Origin: Stachybotrys elegans
Taxonomy: Eukaryota; Ascomycota; Sordariomycetes; Hypocreales; Stachybotryaceae
NCBI GenBank assembly: GCA_020746835.1
Contig: JAGPNK010000002.1
Location: forward strand, 868,001 to 932,000
Direction of reading: 5' to 3'
DNA: 64,000 nucleotides
Made by a program: the position numbers and the translations under genes. The notes beneath the pieces were generated by a model. It saw nothing but the letters and a program-made list of their open reading frames with translations. It was not told the DNA's origin and searched no databases. Positions within the stretch are counted from its first letter, which is position 1. Every line of letters starts with the position of its first letter. Positions 21,988 through 34,884 of the stretch are shown piece by piece.

Positions 21988-24014
21988 GTTGTGCTGATTG
22001 TGACGCCGTGATGCGCTAGCTAAGCCCTGGTGACGTGAGATGTAGAATTGCTAACAGTGAGTGATGATAAAGAGCTGTATATCTGCTCTTCACTGCTGGC
22101 GACTATTCCTCAGCTTCTTATTGTACTCGCTCGCGATAACATCCGAGCAGCATCGGATCCAGAGGCAGACGTCGCATCCCCGCTACCAAGATCCGACGCT
22201 GCTCGGAATGAACGATATGAAACCATGCAAGAGTGGTATTCACGCTGCAAAGTCCTCGGAAAGTGCTGCCGCTGTCTCCTTTGCGCATCTGCATAGAGAA
22301 ACGTGAAGACGGTGTTGTTCGCCAACACGCAAGTGCACAGTGTAGGGAGAATTAATCCTCGCACAGTGGCTCTCTTTGCCTAATCTGGCTTACTCCGATC
22401 TCCAGATCCAGACGCACAGGCCACCAAGTCGCTGAGACAGCCGACGGACACTTTTGTCTTGTCTGTCTCTCCCTCCCGGCAGGCAACCTGCTGCCTACTC
22501 TGTATGCATGCCCGCCAGCCAGCGACAGCGAGGAGGAGGAGGAGGGCGTGTCTACATTCATGCAGTCCAATCCTCTTGCAACGCGACGTACAGTACGGAT
22601 ACAGCTAAGCGCTATTGCATTAGTAGTCCACGTCGTCGACGCACTCCCCCGCCCGTTCACCCCGCTCGATCGCGCTCCTTACATGTCATCTCGCACAAGT
22701 GGTACACTGCAGACTGCTATGTAGACGCAGTCACAGGAAGGATTCGTCAAGGCCCAGTACCCCCGGCGCTTCCCCAACACAGCATCCGAAGCGAGCGCCC
22801 TTCAACGGATATATCCCTCGTAATGACGGAGATATATCCTCATCGCACGCACGCAGGAACAATCTCGGGGAGCAGAGATGAGATATTTAAACAGCAAGGT
22901 CCCTCGCTTCCCAATTTAATCATCTGGCACGGGTCTTTTTTACAAAAGTCGCCGGGCATCCATCGTCCAAAAGGCAAACGCGAAACGCGTGTCCCTCTCT
23001 CCCTCTCTCCCTTCTTCCTCTTTCCACAACCAGCGCATCGATAAGCAGCAGGGTGTGTGTCTAGAGTGCGGGAACTTCCCTCCCGGCGCCGCATCTAATC
23101 CTCTCCTAGCCATTTGAGACGTAGATAGGGAGAGGAGAGGAGCGCAGCATTGTGGCGTCGACGCAACCGTCAGAGGCCTTATCTTGCCTTTGCCCTGGCG
23201 CTTCGCAACCAAGGTTTCATATGACGGCCTACAAGCTGGGCTTTGTTATATGCAGTGCAAGCGTAGAAAGAGGTGTTCGAGGTTGGCTTGGTCGAGTCGG
23301 GCTTCGTGCCTGTGACATCTGACCGACCAGACACATGATGTCGCAACTGACACGTACATCCAAGCCAGCATTAGCCCATTCATCGCAAAGGTACCCAGCC
23401 AATGGCACCAATACAAGCAAGTAATATTGCACCAGTCTGCTTACTTTATATCCTCGACTCTCTATCAGCATCCAAGTCGCTACTAAAAATCATGCCCTGA
23501 GAGACAAGCTCAAAAGTACACGAAAGTCAAAGGACATGATCAGTACACCACATTGATAATATTTATCTTTAGGAACAGCCGATAGAAGAAAGAAGAAGAA
23601 GAAAAGAAGGAGAAGAGAAGGAGAAGAGAGGAACAAGAGGAGGACGAAGAGGAAGTACAAGATGCCATCTAGATACACAATATATTCGGCTGCAACCCGT
23701 CCAGATGGGATAAGCCGTCCCACAGCGCAACAAGTGGAGGGAAAGCAGCAGCTTATTACACGCAGTGGATAAACCCAAAGCTGAAGTGGAAAAAGGGCCC
23801 CCCCTTCTGTCAGCTAACCAGTAACTAACTAGCTATGGCATCATCGTAATCTTTCGGCATCAGATCCCCTCCTCCATCTCTCCATATCAGCGGGAGGAAC
23901 CACCACCAGCTACGAATAAATCACTCTTCTTCCTCTCGCCCAATCCTCTCCCGCAGATCCTCAAAAACAACTCAATTAAAAAAAAACGACATCCGAAAAC
24001 TCCATCCTACCACA
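21988..24014. other. Divergent 2 kb intergenic region with polypurine tract
   Basis: This lies between divergently transcribed DJ-1-like and GT8 genes, so both promoters should be here. It contains an uninterrupted 50-base purine run at 23584-23633 and AT-rich sequence just before the GT8 start. No gene is recognised. Confidence 0.5.
23584..23633. repeat. 50-base uninterrupted polypurine tract
   Basis: Only A and G occur across 50 bases, mostly as GAA and GAG triplets. It lies about 380 bases upstream of the GT8 gene and may affect nucleosome positioning. Confidence 0.85.
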
Positions 24015-25077
24015 ATGGCGGCGAACCAGCGCACCGTCGACTCGGACAAAGGTAACTCCCCCGCACCCCCTCCCCCCTCCCCCACCAAACGCAGCCCCGC
24101 GATAGCTTCACCTCGCCTCGTCCCATGCTAATCGGCAATCGCAAAAACCACACACAGTCTGGACAACCCTCCTCACCAACCTCGCCTACCTCCCTGGCGT
24201 CCTCACCCTGGACCACTGCCTGCGGCGCGTCCGCTCCGCCTACCCGCTCCTCGTCCTCTACACAGACTCCCTCCCGCCCGAGGGCCTCGCCGCCCTGCGC
24301 AGCCGTGGCATCGCGGCCCAGCGCATCCCCTACCTCTTGCCCACCCGCAGCAAGGACTACTCCAACGACCCGCGCTTCTACGACTGCTGGTCCAAGCTCG
24401 CCCCCTTCTCCCTCGTCGAGTATGCCCGCGTCGTCCAGCTCGACTCGGACATGCTCGTCCTCCGCAACATGGACGAGCTCATGGACCTTGAGCTAGACCC
24501 CCCGCACCTCAGCGCCGACGCCGCCTCCGGCAGCCGCCGCGTCTTCGCCGCCACCCACGCCTGCGTCTGCAACCCCCGCAAGCTCGCCCACTACCCCCGC
24601 GACTGGATCCCCGAGAACTGCGCCTTCACCCACCAGCACGCCGACCCGGACGCAGCCCAGACGCAGGGCATCGACCCTTCCGTCGGGCCCCTGGGCTTCA
24701 TGAACGGCGGCCTGCAGGTCGTCAACCCTTCCACCGTCCTCTACGACCAGATCGTCGCCTACATGGAGGCCGAGGCCGTCAACATGGACTTTGCAGACCA
24801 GTCCCTCCTCTCCGACCTCTACCGCGGCCGCTGGGTGCCCCTGCCCTACATCTACAACGCCCTCAAGACCCTGCGCTGGAAGGGCGTCCACGACGCCATC
24901 TGGCGCGACGACTGCGTCAAGAACGTCCACTACATCCTCAGCCCCAAGCCCTGGGACGAGATTGACGACAACGGAGAGTGGACCGGCACTGAGGAGTCGC
25001 ATCGCTGGTGGGTAGATGCCAACCGCGAAAGAAGGGCCGCCGAGAAGGAAAAGGGCCTTTCAGACGATGGTTTTTAA
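24015..25077 (+). CDS. Family 8 glycosyltransferase (galactinol synthase/glycogenin-like)
   Basis: Exons 24015-24051 and 24158-25077 give 318 residues. The protein opens with VWTTLLTNLAYLPGVLTLD and has the GT8 pattern: FYDCWSKLAPFSLVEYARVVQ, then the metal-binding DXD as LDSDML. The nucleotide-sugar region is GFMNGGLQVVNPS with FADQSLLSDLYRGRW, and HYILSPKPWD lies near the C terminus. GT8 enzymes are retaining transferases that move a sugar from a UDP or GDP donor. The acceptor is unknown. There is no signal peptide or membrane anchor, so a cytosolic enzyme is expected. Codon use is extremely C-rich at third positions, which suggests good expression. The start ATG has a favourable CACAATGG context. 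Confidence 0.9.
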
Positions 25078-25562
25078 GAAAAACCCCTGTGCTCCTATTC
25101 TGCATGCGCGACGTCCCTCACGAATAACGTGTGGCCGGAATGTAGCGTTCAGCCGCCCTGGCTTCTCATCTGTTACTATTAGCCCTTCTGTCTTGCCCAA
25201 GAGCTTAGAATCACCACCACAAACACATCACCGTTACGTGTACGTCTTGTGCAATTTGTATCTGTTGTGTTCGTACAGGCCCGTAAACTATCTCCTTCTG
25301 GAGTGCCTCGAAATGTGAAATGCGCCGTAGAGGCTCTTGTGAAATCAAGGGGGGGAAAAAGAAAAGGGGAAAAGAAAATTGTTGACATCAACGCCACCGT
25401 CGCCGGCCACTGCAGCTCAGATCTATGCAAACTAGTATCATCCTTTCGCCAATCTATAATGCAGTATTCTGTGTCATTCTCTGTTGGTCATCTGCCAGCA
25501 AGGTATCCATCCATTACATAGTATGTCGTTAGAAAAATTCGACCCTGATCCGGTCCTTTGGC
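25078..25562. other. Convergent 3' region of GT8 and Atg2 genes
   Basis: Two genes converge here. The interval should contain both 3' UTRs; nothing else is recognised. Confidence 0.5.
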
Positions 25563-28500
25563 TTAGTGCTTCTTATATTTCTGCAACATGTTAGTGTCTG
25601 GCGACAAAGCTTTGGGGTTAGGCGGACATACCTCGTCGATTCTCCTCTTGTTATTCGGGTCAATGGCGTTGGTCGCGCCCATCAGCGTCTGTCCAATCAT
25701 ATTCGTGACCCCTACAGCTGGACGGAAGATGATGGTCGGCGCCCTCTTCCAAACAGCCTTGGCCAAGCCCCCGGCAGACTGACTCTCCATGACCTCTCCC
25801 GGGATCGCGATGATGGCGTCTCTCGCCATGTTGACGTCTCTCGTGAGAGAGCGGTAGCCGCCACGGATACCTTGAATCACGCCTGTCGGTTGGTCGGCGT
25901 ACAGCGATATCTGCTTCTTATCCTCCGCGTCGAGATCGTCCTCCTCCCAGCCGCCCTCTGGTTGCTTCTGGTCCGAGAGCATGTTCTCCGCTCCCTGAAG
26001 GGCGTACTGAGTCCCAATCGCAAGTTTTGCGCCCAACTTCACAATCTCCGTACCCGTAGTACGCGCGAAAGCGGCCGCGCCCTTGGATATGCTTCGCACA
26101 ACCCGCCCATCCTTTTGGTATTCTTTGAGCGGGATCTCAATCAGGTCCTTGAAGCCACTGCCGATGTTTACGAGGGATCGGACGGGTGCAAGACCTGCCA
26201 CCACGCCGGGAAGCTGGTTGTTCCGAACATCAGGAGTCCAGATGTCGTTGAGGGTCCTGCCCAGCCGATCGAAGCCAGATACGCCGTAGATGATGACATG
26301 GCGTAACACCATTCTCGATTCCTCCAAGACGATAAAGTTCATAAACTCGGTGGTGCGGCCGGACCTCAGGCCTATGTAGTCCACCCTCTTTGGCTTGAAA
26401 TCAAGCTTCACGGGCACGCTGTTGATCTCGGCTCGTTGGATGAAAGGAATATCACTAGGTGAAGGATTGACGGGAATGCTATCGTCCTTGAACTCGAAGA
26501 AACGCGTGATGAAATCCAGTGCGTCTTGATCCACGTGCAGTCTCAGAGGAAGTATCGTAGCCCGGAGGACTATCTCTGAGGCTCCCAGATCAGGCATGGG
26601 CTTCACGGTGAGGAGTTCAAGATGTACCATGTCGCTTCCCATCTCGCGCTCGCCTTGGTCCCGATCGTAGGTAGCAAACTTCTTCCAGGTCGAAGTGGGC
26701 ACATGGTCATAAACGTCAAGCGTGTTCACCCTGACATCGATGCTGCTCATTGTCTCGCCGGCATCTGGCGGAAACAGATACATGTCGACATTGATGCCCT
26801 GCAGCTCAAACGTGATCTTGTGGCGCTTGCTTCGGCCCAGCTTTAGTCGCTTGGACCTGGGGCGATGAGGTCGTGCAGTGCGGTTCGTCGTCGCTGTCAG
26901 AGAAGTGGTTGCGACCGATTCTGTGTCAGTACCAAAGTCGTTCAGACCTTCGTTGATGGCGCGTGACAGTTCCTGCGGATCTCTGTTTGCCGGAATGCCA
27001 ATGTAGATGGAGTTGAAAAGGAAGTCCCCAATGGCCTCCTCGTCTTCAATCTCCTCTTCATACACCTGATGCCCTGCGAGACGCGATTGCCGTTCATACG
27101 CCTTGTTCTCGACCTCGTGGACTGCCTTCGTAATAACCTCGCGAGTACGGTGCCAGTCGTAGCCATCATACAAATTCCAGATAACGTGGACATCCCTCAC
27201 AGATACCCGTAACGGGCTGTGCTTGACAAGGCGGTCGGGAGCCGTGTCGTATGAGTTCTTGTTGGAATTCCAAATCTTGGCATTATGCGAGGAGCCCGAG
27301 CTGTGCCCAAAAAAGTTTTCGTGGATGACGAGATCGTCGCTGTCTTGGGACACTCCACTCGAAGAAGGATCGAAACCAGTCAGCAGCACTCCCTCGTTGG
27401 TATCTTCCATGGTAGTGCCATGAGACATCATTGATGCCTTTGTTGCGTCAAACAGCTCCTCGCCCTGAGCGAAGAATTGAGACTCAACGCGAAGAGATTG
27501 ATCACTTCCAAAGTCGAGTTCAGAGCCACTGCCTGCTAGCTCTTGCGCGCCGGCAAAATCTTGGTCAAAGTCATATTCTCCTTCTGGCTTCCCGAAGGCT
27601 TCGGCCGAGATGGACGCAAGAAGATCTTCTACCGGAACGACGTTCGTCCTGTACTTGTTTTCTTTGCTCGGCGGCGTTGGTGGCTTGAGCGCTCCTGACA
27701 GAGCTATGAGTGTCTGCATCGAATCTGCACAGGTCTCGAGTACCAGGAGATCATCTCGGAGCTCAACCTCGATCTGTTTCTCTTCGGGATCAGGGCCAGG
27801 GACCACTTTGAGGACGGCCTTGGCAGAAGAAATCCAGCAAATATCAATGAATCCGTAAGACAGCATCTCAGTCACTTGACGAGAGCCGACAGCAGACGAC
27901 GAACGGCGCCTATTGGAATGCGACGAATCCGCCGTAGTCGCCTGAGCAGCGTCATCGATCAGAAGGATGCTAGCCTTGTTGATGTCCAGGACGGCCTGCA
28001 TCTCTACGTCTTTGGGAAGCACTACTTCAAGGCGGGCATCAACCATGGCAATAACCAGCTTTGAGGGCAGGTTCAAGGGATTGAGACCGAAAAGGCAGTC
28101 CTGAAATCCGACATCGAGCGTCATCGGCTTCCCTGCCTTTGCTTTTTCAACGGGCGACGGTGGTTGTCGTGCCAGGGCGGTTTGCGCCTGATCGCCCAGG
28201 TTGGCCACTGAAGCAGCGAGACTGGCCTCGAAATCCTGGGGTGTGGCATCTTCGGCCAATCCTAGAAGGTCCATGATTGTTGGAACTCGGTACTCGACGC
28301 TCAAGTCTCTGAGTTTCAGCTTGACTCTCGGCTCAATCTCATCACCAATCATCCTGGCCATGATAACCGGCCCTCGATTTGGCATGTCGTGAGGGGAATA
28401 GACAGACGAAGCAACCAGCTCCTCGGTGTTGTTCCGCTTAACTGAGACGCCTTGTATCGCTATTGCTACGAGGGATGGCACCGAGATGTGAGCCACGTCC

Positions 28501-31500
28501 AGCTTCTTCACCTCGAGTGCAACCTGTCCAAGAGGCGCGCCGAAATCTAGGTTAGCACCGAGCTTGTGGATCTTGCCAAGAGTGAGCAGGCCGGGTCGGT
28601 CGTCTTCTGGAAGATATTTGGCCACCGTCGAGAGCTTTGCGAGCTCTTCGCCGAGGGTTGGGAGAACTGCCAGCTGGTTCATATTCCTGACGCGGATGTT
28701 GACGGTATCGACACTTGCTCTCAGCACGGATCCCTTACGTCTCTGTCGAAGAAGCGTGTCGACCATTATCTCGTCGTTGCCTTCGTCGAACTTTACTTTG
28801 GAGGGCATGATGAGTTCCAATAATGACTCCAGGTCCGAATCCTTAGGAGCCATCAAGAAGTCCAGACGTACACCACCAATCTCTGTACTTATCGGAGCAT
28901 CTGCCATGGAGTTGAACAAATACGGCCCGGAAACACGCATCATGGTGCATGCAATTCCTATGCCTTCCCCGCGGCTAACAAACTTCAATGCGCTCGTCTC
29001 GGCGGCAATGCTGCAGTCCTTACCCATCAGCTCAACCAGAGATCCCCCGATGCGGACATTGACTTTGCTCGTGGACGTTGGAACTGGCGCTTCAATCTCG
29101 GCAGGCTTGATGAAGTGTACGCCCCGGGGTTTGGGCGGCGGCGGTGGCGTTGATTTCATAACCGGTGAGTTGCTTCCCGTCATAGACGTGCTCATGTTCA
29201 AGAAGCTGCTCAGACCACCGAACCATCCAAAGGTCTCGTCCAGTCGTTGGAGATCAATCTGGACGACGGCTGGTAATGTTTCGATATCGGTGCGGACACC
29301 ATCGCTCGTCTGCAGGATCTTGATTCCCACATCGAATCCTGTGGATAGAAATGTGTCTCGAACCGAGGTGCTCATCGGCTTGGCCTTATCAAAGGAGATG
29401 ATGTCACCGCTAGCGTAACCAAATCGGAATTTCTGAAGACTTATGTTGGTGGACACGGCAGTTTCTTTGGTAGAGCTGGTCTTGTCTGCAGATACTATCG
29501 TGACTTCTTTGGGCGCGACGGACACATCGAGGTGCTGCATCGTTAGATTCAGGAGAACCTCGTTGTCAAAAGCAAACGCCGATGGGTCGAAAAAACGCCT
29601 AGGGGTGTCGGCCACGCCATCAAGCCGACTGATAAAATTGATGACAATCTCTTCAAGTTTGAGGTTGATGTCCGGTCTAGCTGGCGGTTGATCCTTCTTG
29701 CCTGGGTTCTCAGAAGCGGGATAGCCTTCCTTGAGAGCCCCAAGCAGCCTACTTGCAACCATGGAGAGAAGAAACGCAATCGAGGCGTCGAACTGGATCC
29801 TCATGGGCGAAAGAATAACCTCCAATGCCTTGGCCAATGCAGGTGCTGTTGTTTCGGTATCTGGCGCTACCATCTGCGACCCGCTGGGCAAACCGTGGAT
29901 GGAGAACGCTCCAGGAGCTTGGGGGTAGTGCGACCTGGACAACGTCTGTGATAATTGAATAACCGATTCGTGCGAAGCAGACTGGATATCCACATGCTCA
30001 TGATGGGAAGGAATATAGACGGATATGTTATCCAAGGTGAGCACCTCCTTGACAAGTCGAGTTAGTCCTTTGGGGGTTGGAACATCAGAATCCCCGCTGC
30101 TCATATGTCTCTGAGACTCGGTGCTTGTATTCGCGTCGCTTTCCAGGCCTGGCGCATCTCCGGTTGGTTGATCGCCCGGTAGATTCGGAAGCACTTCAGC
30201 AGTCAACGGCGTATCTGATGGCTCTGGTTTACTGGGCGTGAATATGGTTGATTCCTCAAAGTCATCACCCCAACCTCCAGGCATCATAGGCTGAGCGGCA
30301 GGAGAGTCTTCAGATGGCTCAACGGGGTCCGGCTGACGGACTTCTTCCTCCACCTCGGGTGCTGGAGGCTCGTGTTGCACAGCAGCATCCAGAGGCAAAG
30401 CACGTGAGCCAGACTCGGAAAACGCGCTCATATACATGCTCTGTGCCTCCTCGTGGGTGTACAGCTGGGACTGAGTAAGATCCTCGCGCGGAGAGTAGGT
30501 ATTCTGGCCGTCTGACGACTCGCTTTGCGGCTTCGAGGAGCCCCCTGAACGAGACGATTCCTGGCTCTGCGCAAGCGGATCCTGAATTGTGGACTCGCTC
30601 ATCAGTGCTGGGATAGAGTCCTGTAATCCGGTAGACTCTACCTCAGGGTCCCGATAATCTAGTATTGTTGACTGCTGCTCGAGGGCACCAGATGAAAGCA
30701 TGGAGTGGAAAAGAGATTCACCCATGGCATTGCCCGTCTCGTGATATATTGAAGCGCGGGGCGTGACGGGACTCTCGTCTTCTGGGTCATCTTCCGGTTC
30801 ATCAAGGTCATAGGGTATCGCCAGGGCATCTTCGCTGTCACCGAGAGGATAATCAGACTCTGATTCATCATCCCGGTCGGACATGTGCTCTCGGAAACTT
30901 TCCTGCAACGATACCATCGGCTGTTCATGGAAGCTGCCTTGCGAAAGTGAACTGGTTTGGCGCGACGGTAGGTTCCTAGTCATGGACGGCGAAGAAAGAA
31001 CAGACGGTGATGCCAACGAAGGCGATGGAGCTAACGCAGAGAAGACGTTTGCTTCAGAGATGAGGTAGGCCCGAACACGATTCAAAGAGACATGCCGCAT
31101 GCCTTCCTTTGATATCGTCGGCGAGGCTTGTTGCTCCGACTGAGTCGTCACTCCTTCTACATCGACGCCATCGAGCGCGATCTGGAAGGATACAGGCTCG
31201 GGTGCTTGGGCGGCTGGGTCGACGGGGACATCGAGATCCAGCTGGAAGGTGACGGCCTTGATCTTGACCTGCATCCGATCGACAATGCCCTGTAGAAACG
31301 CAGCGAGGAAGTTCGGCAGCGAGAGGGGCTGGCCAGTTCCGAATGAAGACTCATCTTCGCTTCCGTCGTCACTCACGGAAGTCGATGCGCCTAGATCCTG
31401 AGTCTCTGATGCCAACGCCTGCTCCAATTTCCTCTTCTCCGCAGTAGGCTGTGTTTCAAGGAATGACTGGGCGAGATCGACGGTATTCGGAACGATGGTG

Positions 31501-31928
31501 GCGTCTTCGGGTGATTTGCCGTCGGCCTTGGGTTTGGGCTTATCGGTGCCCGGGATGCTCAGGCGGACATCCACGCCATCGACTTCGATCTGGATAGGGC
31601 TCGTGTAGAAGTCCATGGGGACGGTGACTCGCAGGAGGAGGACCTTGGCCTTTTGTAGCCGGAAAGTTGGCGGGAGCTGAAGCAGCTTCTCGAGCTTCTA
31701 TAAGAGCCGTCAGCACTACACGGGGTTTGAAGAAGTTGGGGGTTTCGTTGGCACCTTGGTCCTGATTCCAACATCCCTAAACTCCAGTACGGTGTTTCTC
31801 CCCAGAGCAAAGTCTAGGTTACCAAGATCCAGAGCCTCAGCATCCAGCAGCTCGAGGCGCGAGAGAGCATACTGCAGCAGCCGCTTGGGCATGCTGGAGC
31901 TCTGAAAAGACTGGAAGAGGGTCGCCAT
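25563..31928 (-). CDS. ATG2: Autophagy lipid-transfer protein Atg2
   Basis: Exons 31928-31755, 31697-25632 and 25580-25563 give about 2085 residues. The N terminus ([20 protein letters not shown]) with [12 protein letters not shown] is the chorein-type entry of the bridge-like lipid-transfer groove. The central part has long acidic, Ser-rich loops (about residues 110-590). The C-terminal CAD region contains FVVLEES-type sequence here as [39 protein letters not shown] and [19 protein letters not shown], followed by the ATG_C amphipathic segment. Atg2 works with Atg18 and Atg9 to move lipids from the ER to the growing phagophore. The last 51-base intron keeps frame and has no stop, so unspliced reading adds 17 residues. 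Splicing restores the family-like C terminus RRIDEKYKKH. It shares a divergent promoter region with homoserine kinase. Confidence 0.96.
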
Positions 31929-33686
31929 GGTGCTGGAGGCCGTCTGGTCTCTGGGAGGCCTAGACGCACGTCTATCCAGAGACGCGATACGGACGGCAGA
32001 CGCAGATTCAAAAGCAGATTGCAGACGCGATAACAAGAGACCCCCGGCCCGATGCGGGGACGAAGCTCATGATCAGCGAACAAGAGGGGACATGGCACGG
32101 GAAGGCAACGGTCGGAGAGGGGCTGTCGAGAGCAGGCAGCGGCGGACGGGGGAACGGGTTTGAGTTGACTAGCGATCAAACCGACGGGAGAGTTGGGATG
32201 GCAAAACAATGTACCGGTAGATAGATAGGTAAGGTTTTGGGTGTTGGTTTAAGCTTCACGCGGGTTGGCCTGGCAAGTTGGGACGACACAGCCTTACGGA
32301 ACGCCGAGGAACAGGCGACAGGTCGAGTGGAAGCAAGCAAGAGCGTGAGTGACTGCGAGTAGCAGCGGAAATGGCACGTCAGGCACGAGCATCCGTCATC
32401 ACTCCATGGCTGGTCGAGTACGCGGGCGCTCACTGTAAAATGGTGGTGGCGAAGGTATCGAATTTGCCCCGCTACGCCAACCTTAGGGACATTACGGTAG
32501 CGCGCTGGGGGGACCCGACTAGGAGACCCTTTAGCAGCGCAGGACCATTACATGCTGGCTCGTGACTCTGTGGACGTCACCACTGTCTGCCACAGGGCCT
32601 CCCTGGGACCTAGTCATTTGACCCTTGCCCCGCCTGTGCCCCTACTGATCTGCCGCCGTCATCCGTACTTAACTATTCGCTATTGCATGACTTGACCATG
32701 CTGCGAAGATAAGAGGAGAATCAACTTCCATCTTGACATGATTTTCTCCTGTACCCCTGGGCATAACTCAAACCCAACCGCAATGTCCTTCAACGCCACC
32801 CCAATAGTAGCTTTCCACGACATTTAGGATCATCAGTTATGTAGGCGGCCCTATGATTTTGGCTTCGAGTAGGGCCACTGCCTAGCAGGCCTTTTTCCAC
32901 ATTTATTTACTGGCATGGATGTATCTTGAGGAATCAAGAGGTGTCCCTGTAACGAATGGATGGCCAAGAGGTCTGTCTCATTTATGGGTCGTTCATGCGT
33001 TTCGGGAGAGCCGGCTCCTGGTGGTTCAACATTGTTCTTGTTGCCGCTGGTTTTATCCTATTATTTGGGCTGTCTGACCCTTCTCCTCTCGCTGCGTCTT
33101 GAATTCGCCGTGAACATCAAAATCATCACGCAGTCATACACGCACTATGACAGCCAGAATAAGGGTCAGCGGCATACCACGTGGTAAATACAACCTTTAC
33201 ATTACCAAATTTTGAGGACTTTTCTGAAGTCAATATCATTGGCTTGTGGAAACTTCATCCTATTTATTCCCTGGGGCCATGATCCTCGGGAAGCCTAGGT
33301 TACTGCCGCGAAGGCGCATCCTCACCGCGGCAATACCCAAGGCTCGATTGTCCGCCAGGGAGCGTCGGCAGCAATACAATTTCAAGTGAAGACTCCTGGT
33401 TGTATTCCCCTACAAGTTGGATCATGGTCGGCAAGATCCGATCAGGGACCGACTGGACCTACCCTGAAGCACCATTTCCCCCCTTCCTTTTTTGCTCGAC
33501 CCCTCCGATGTCCGGACTGCGGGGCCGATCACATCCCACCAGCCCAGCCCAGCTGTGACACAAAACCTCGACTCTAGTCCAATACCTCCCCATGCCAGCT
33601 TCGAATTGATGAGCTGCCGCTGGTCTTGAACCCCCTACGACCTCTTCGTGCCGAATTGACTTGCGTGCTCTGTTTCAACTACAGCC
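31929..33686. other. Divergent promoter region of ATG2 and homoserine kinase
   Basis: A 1.76 kb gap between two genes transcribed outwards. No open frame has a recognisable product; it is expected to hold both promoters. Confidence 0.5.
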
Positions 33687-34884
33687 ATGGAGTCATTCGT
33701 GATCAAGACACCCAGCTCCAGCGCCAACATCGGCCCCGGCTTCGATGTCATTGGCCTGGCCCTGTCCGTCTACCTCGAGCTGCACGTCACCATCGACCGC
33801 TCCAAGACATCCTCCGACCACCCGCTCAACTGCCGCGTCACGTACGAGGGCGAGGGCGAGGACGGCGACGACATCAGCCTCGATCCTCGCGACAACCTGA
33901 TCACCAGGGCTGCCCTCTACGTCCTGCGCTGCCACGACCAGCGAGCCTTCCCCCTCGAGACCCATGTGCATATCAAGAACCCGATCCCTCTGGGTAGGGG
34001 TCTAGGAAGCTCGGGTGCAGCTGTTGTTGCGGGAGTCATGCTGGGAAAGGAGGTTGGTGGTCTGCACCACCTGGACGACGATCGTCTATTCGATTACTGT
34101 TTGATGGTTGGTGAGTGTCATCTACTAATAGGGCGTGTACCATATGTATGGCTAGACGTTGACCATCTTTATAGAGAGACATCCCGACAACGTAGGCGCG
34201 GCTCTCTACGGAGGCTTTGTCGGTACATATCTCAAGCCCCTGACCCCCGAGGACACGGCGCGAATCGAGATTCCCCTGAGTGAGGTGCTGCCCGCGCCCG
34301 CCGGGGGACAAGACACGGGTGTGAAGCCGCCGGAACCTCCGTTCGGCATCGGCCACCACATCAAGTTCCCGTGGGCCAAGGAGATCAAGGCCGTCGCCAT
34401 CATCCCCGACTTTGTGGTGGCGACGCACAAGGCGCGCGCGGTGCTTCCTGAGAAGTACTCACGCGCTGATGTGGTAAGTCGCAGCAACATTGACAAATCT
34501 GTGCCCGCCACGGAACTGATGCCTCGTCCACAGACGTTCAACCTGCAGCGGATAGCACTTCTGCCGGTTGCGCTGGGCCAGTCGCCGCCTGACCCGGAGC
34601 TCATCCACCTCGCCATGCAGGACAGGATTCACCAGCCGTACCGCCAGAACCTGATCCCCGGCCTCACGCAGATTGTCGAGTCCATGTCGCCTAAGACGCA
34701 GCCCGGATTCCTAGGTGTGTGCCTGTCGGGTGCGGGCCCGACGATCCTGGCGCTGGCGACGGAAAACTTTGAGGAGATTGCCAACAAGATCATCGAGAAG
34801 CTCCAACAGCACAACGAGAAGAAGGACCTCAAGTGCGAGTGGAGGCTGCTGGAGCCGGCAGCGGGCACGCAGGTCATTCGATAG
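33687..34884 (+). CDS. THR1: Homoserine kinase
   Basis: Exons 33687-34110, 34175-34473 and 34534-34884 give 357 residues, the normal length. This GHMP-superfamily kinase has the N-terminal substrate loop SSANIGPGFDVIGLALSVYL, the ATP-binding glycine loop NPIPLGRGLGSSGAAVVAG, and the third motif GVCLSGAGPTILAL near the C terminus. It phosphorylates L-homoserine with ATP to O-phosphohomoserine, the penultimate step before threonine synthase in threonine biosynthesis. The protein is cytosolic. The start is the ATG directly before the conserved N-terminal strand. All three motifs are intact. Confidence 0.96.
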
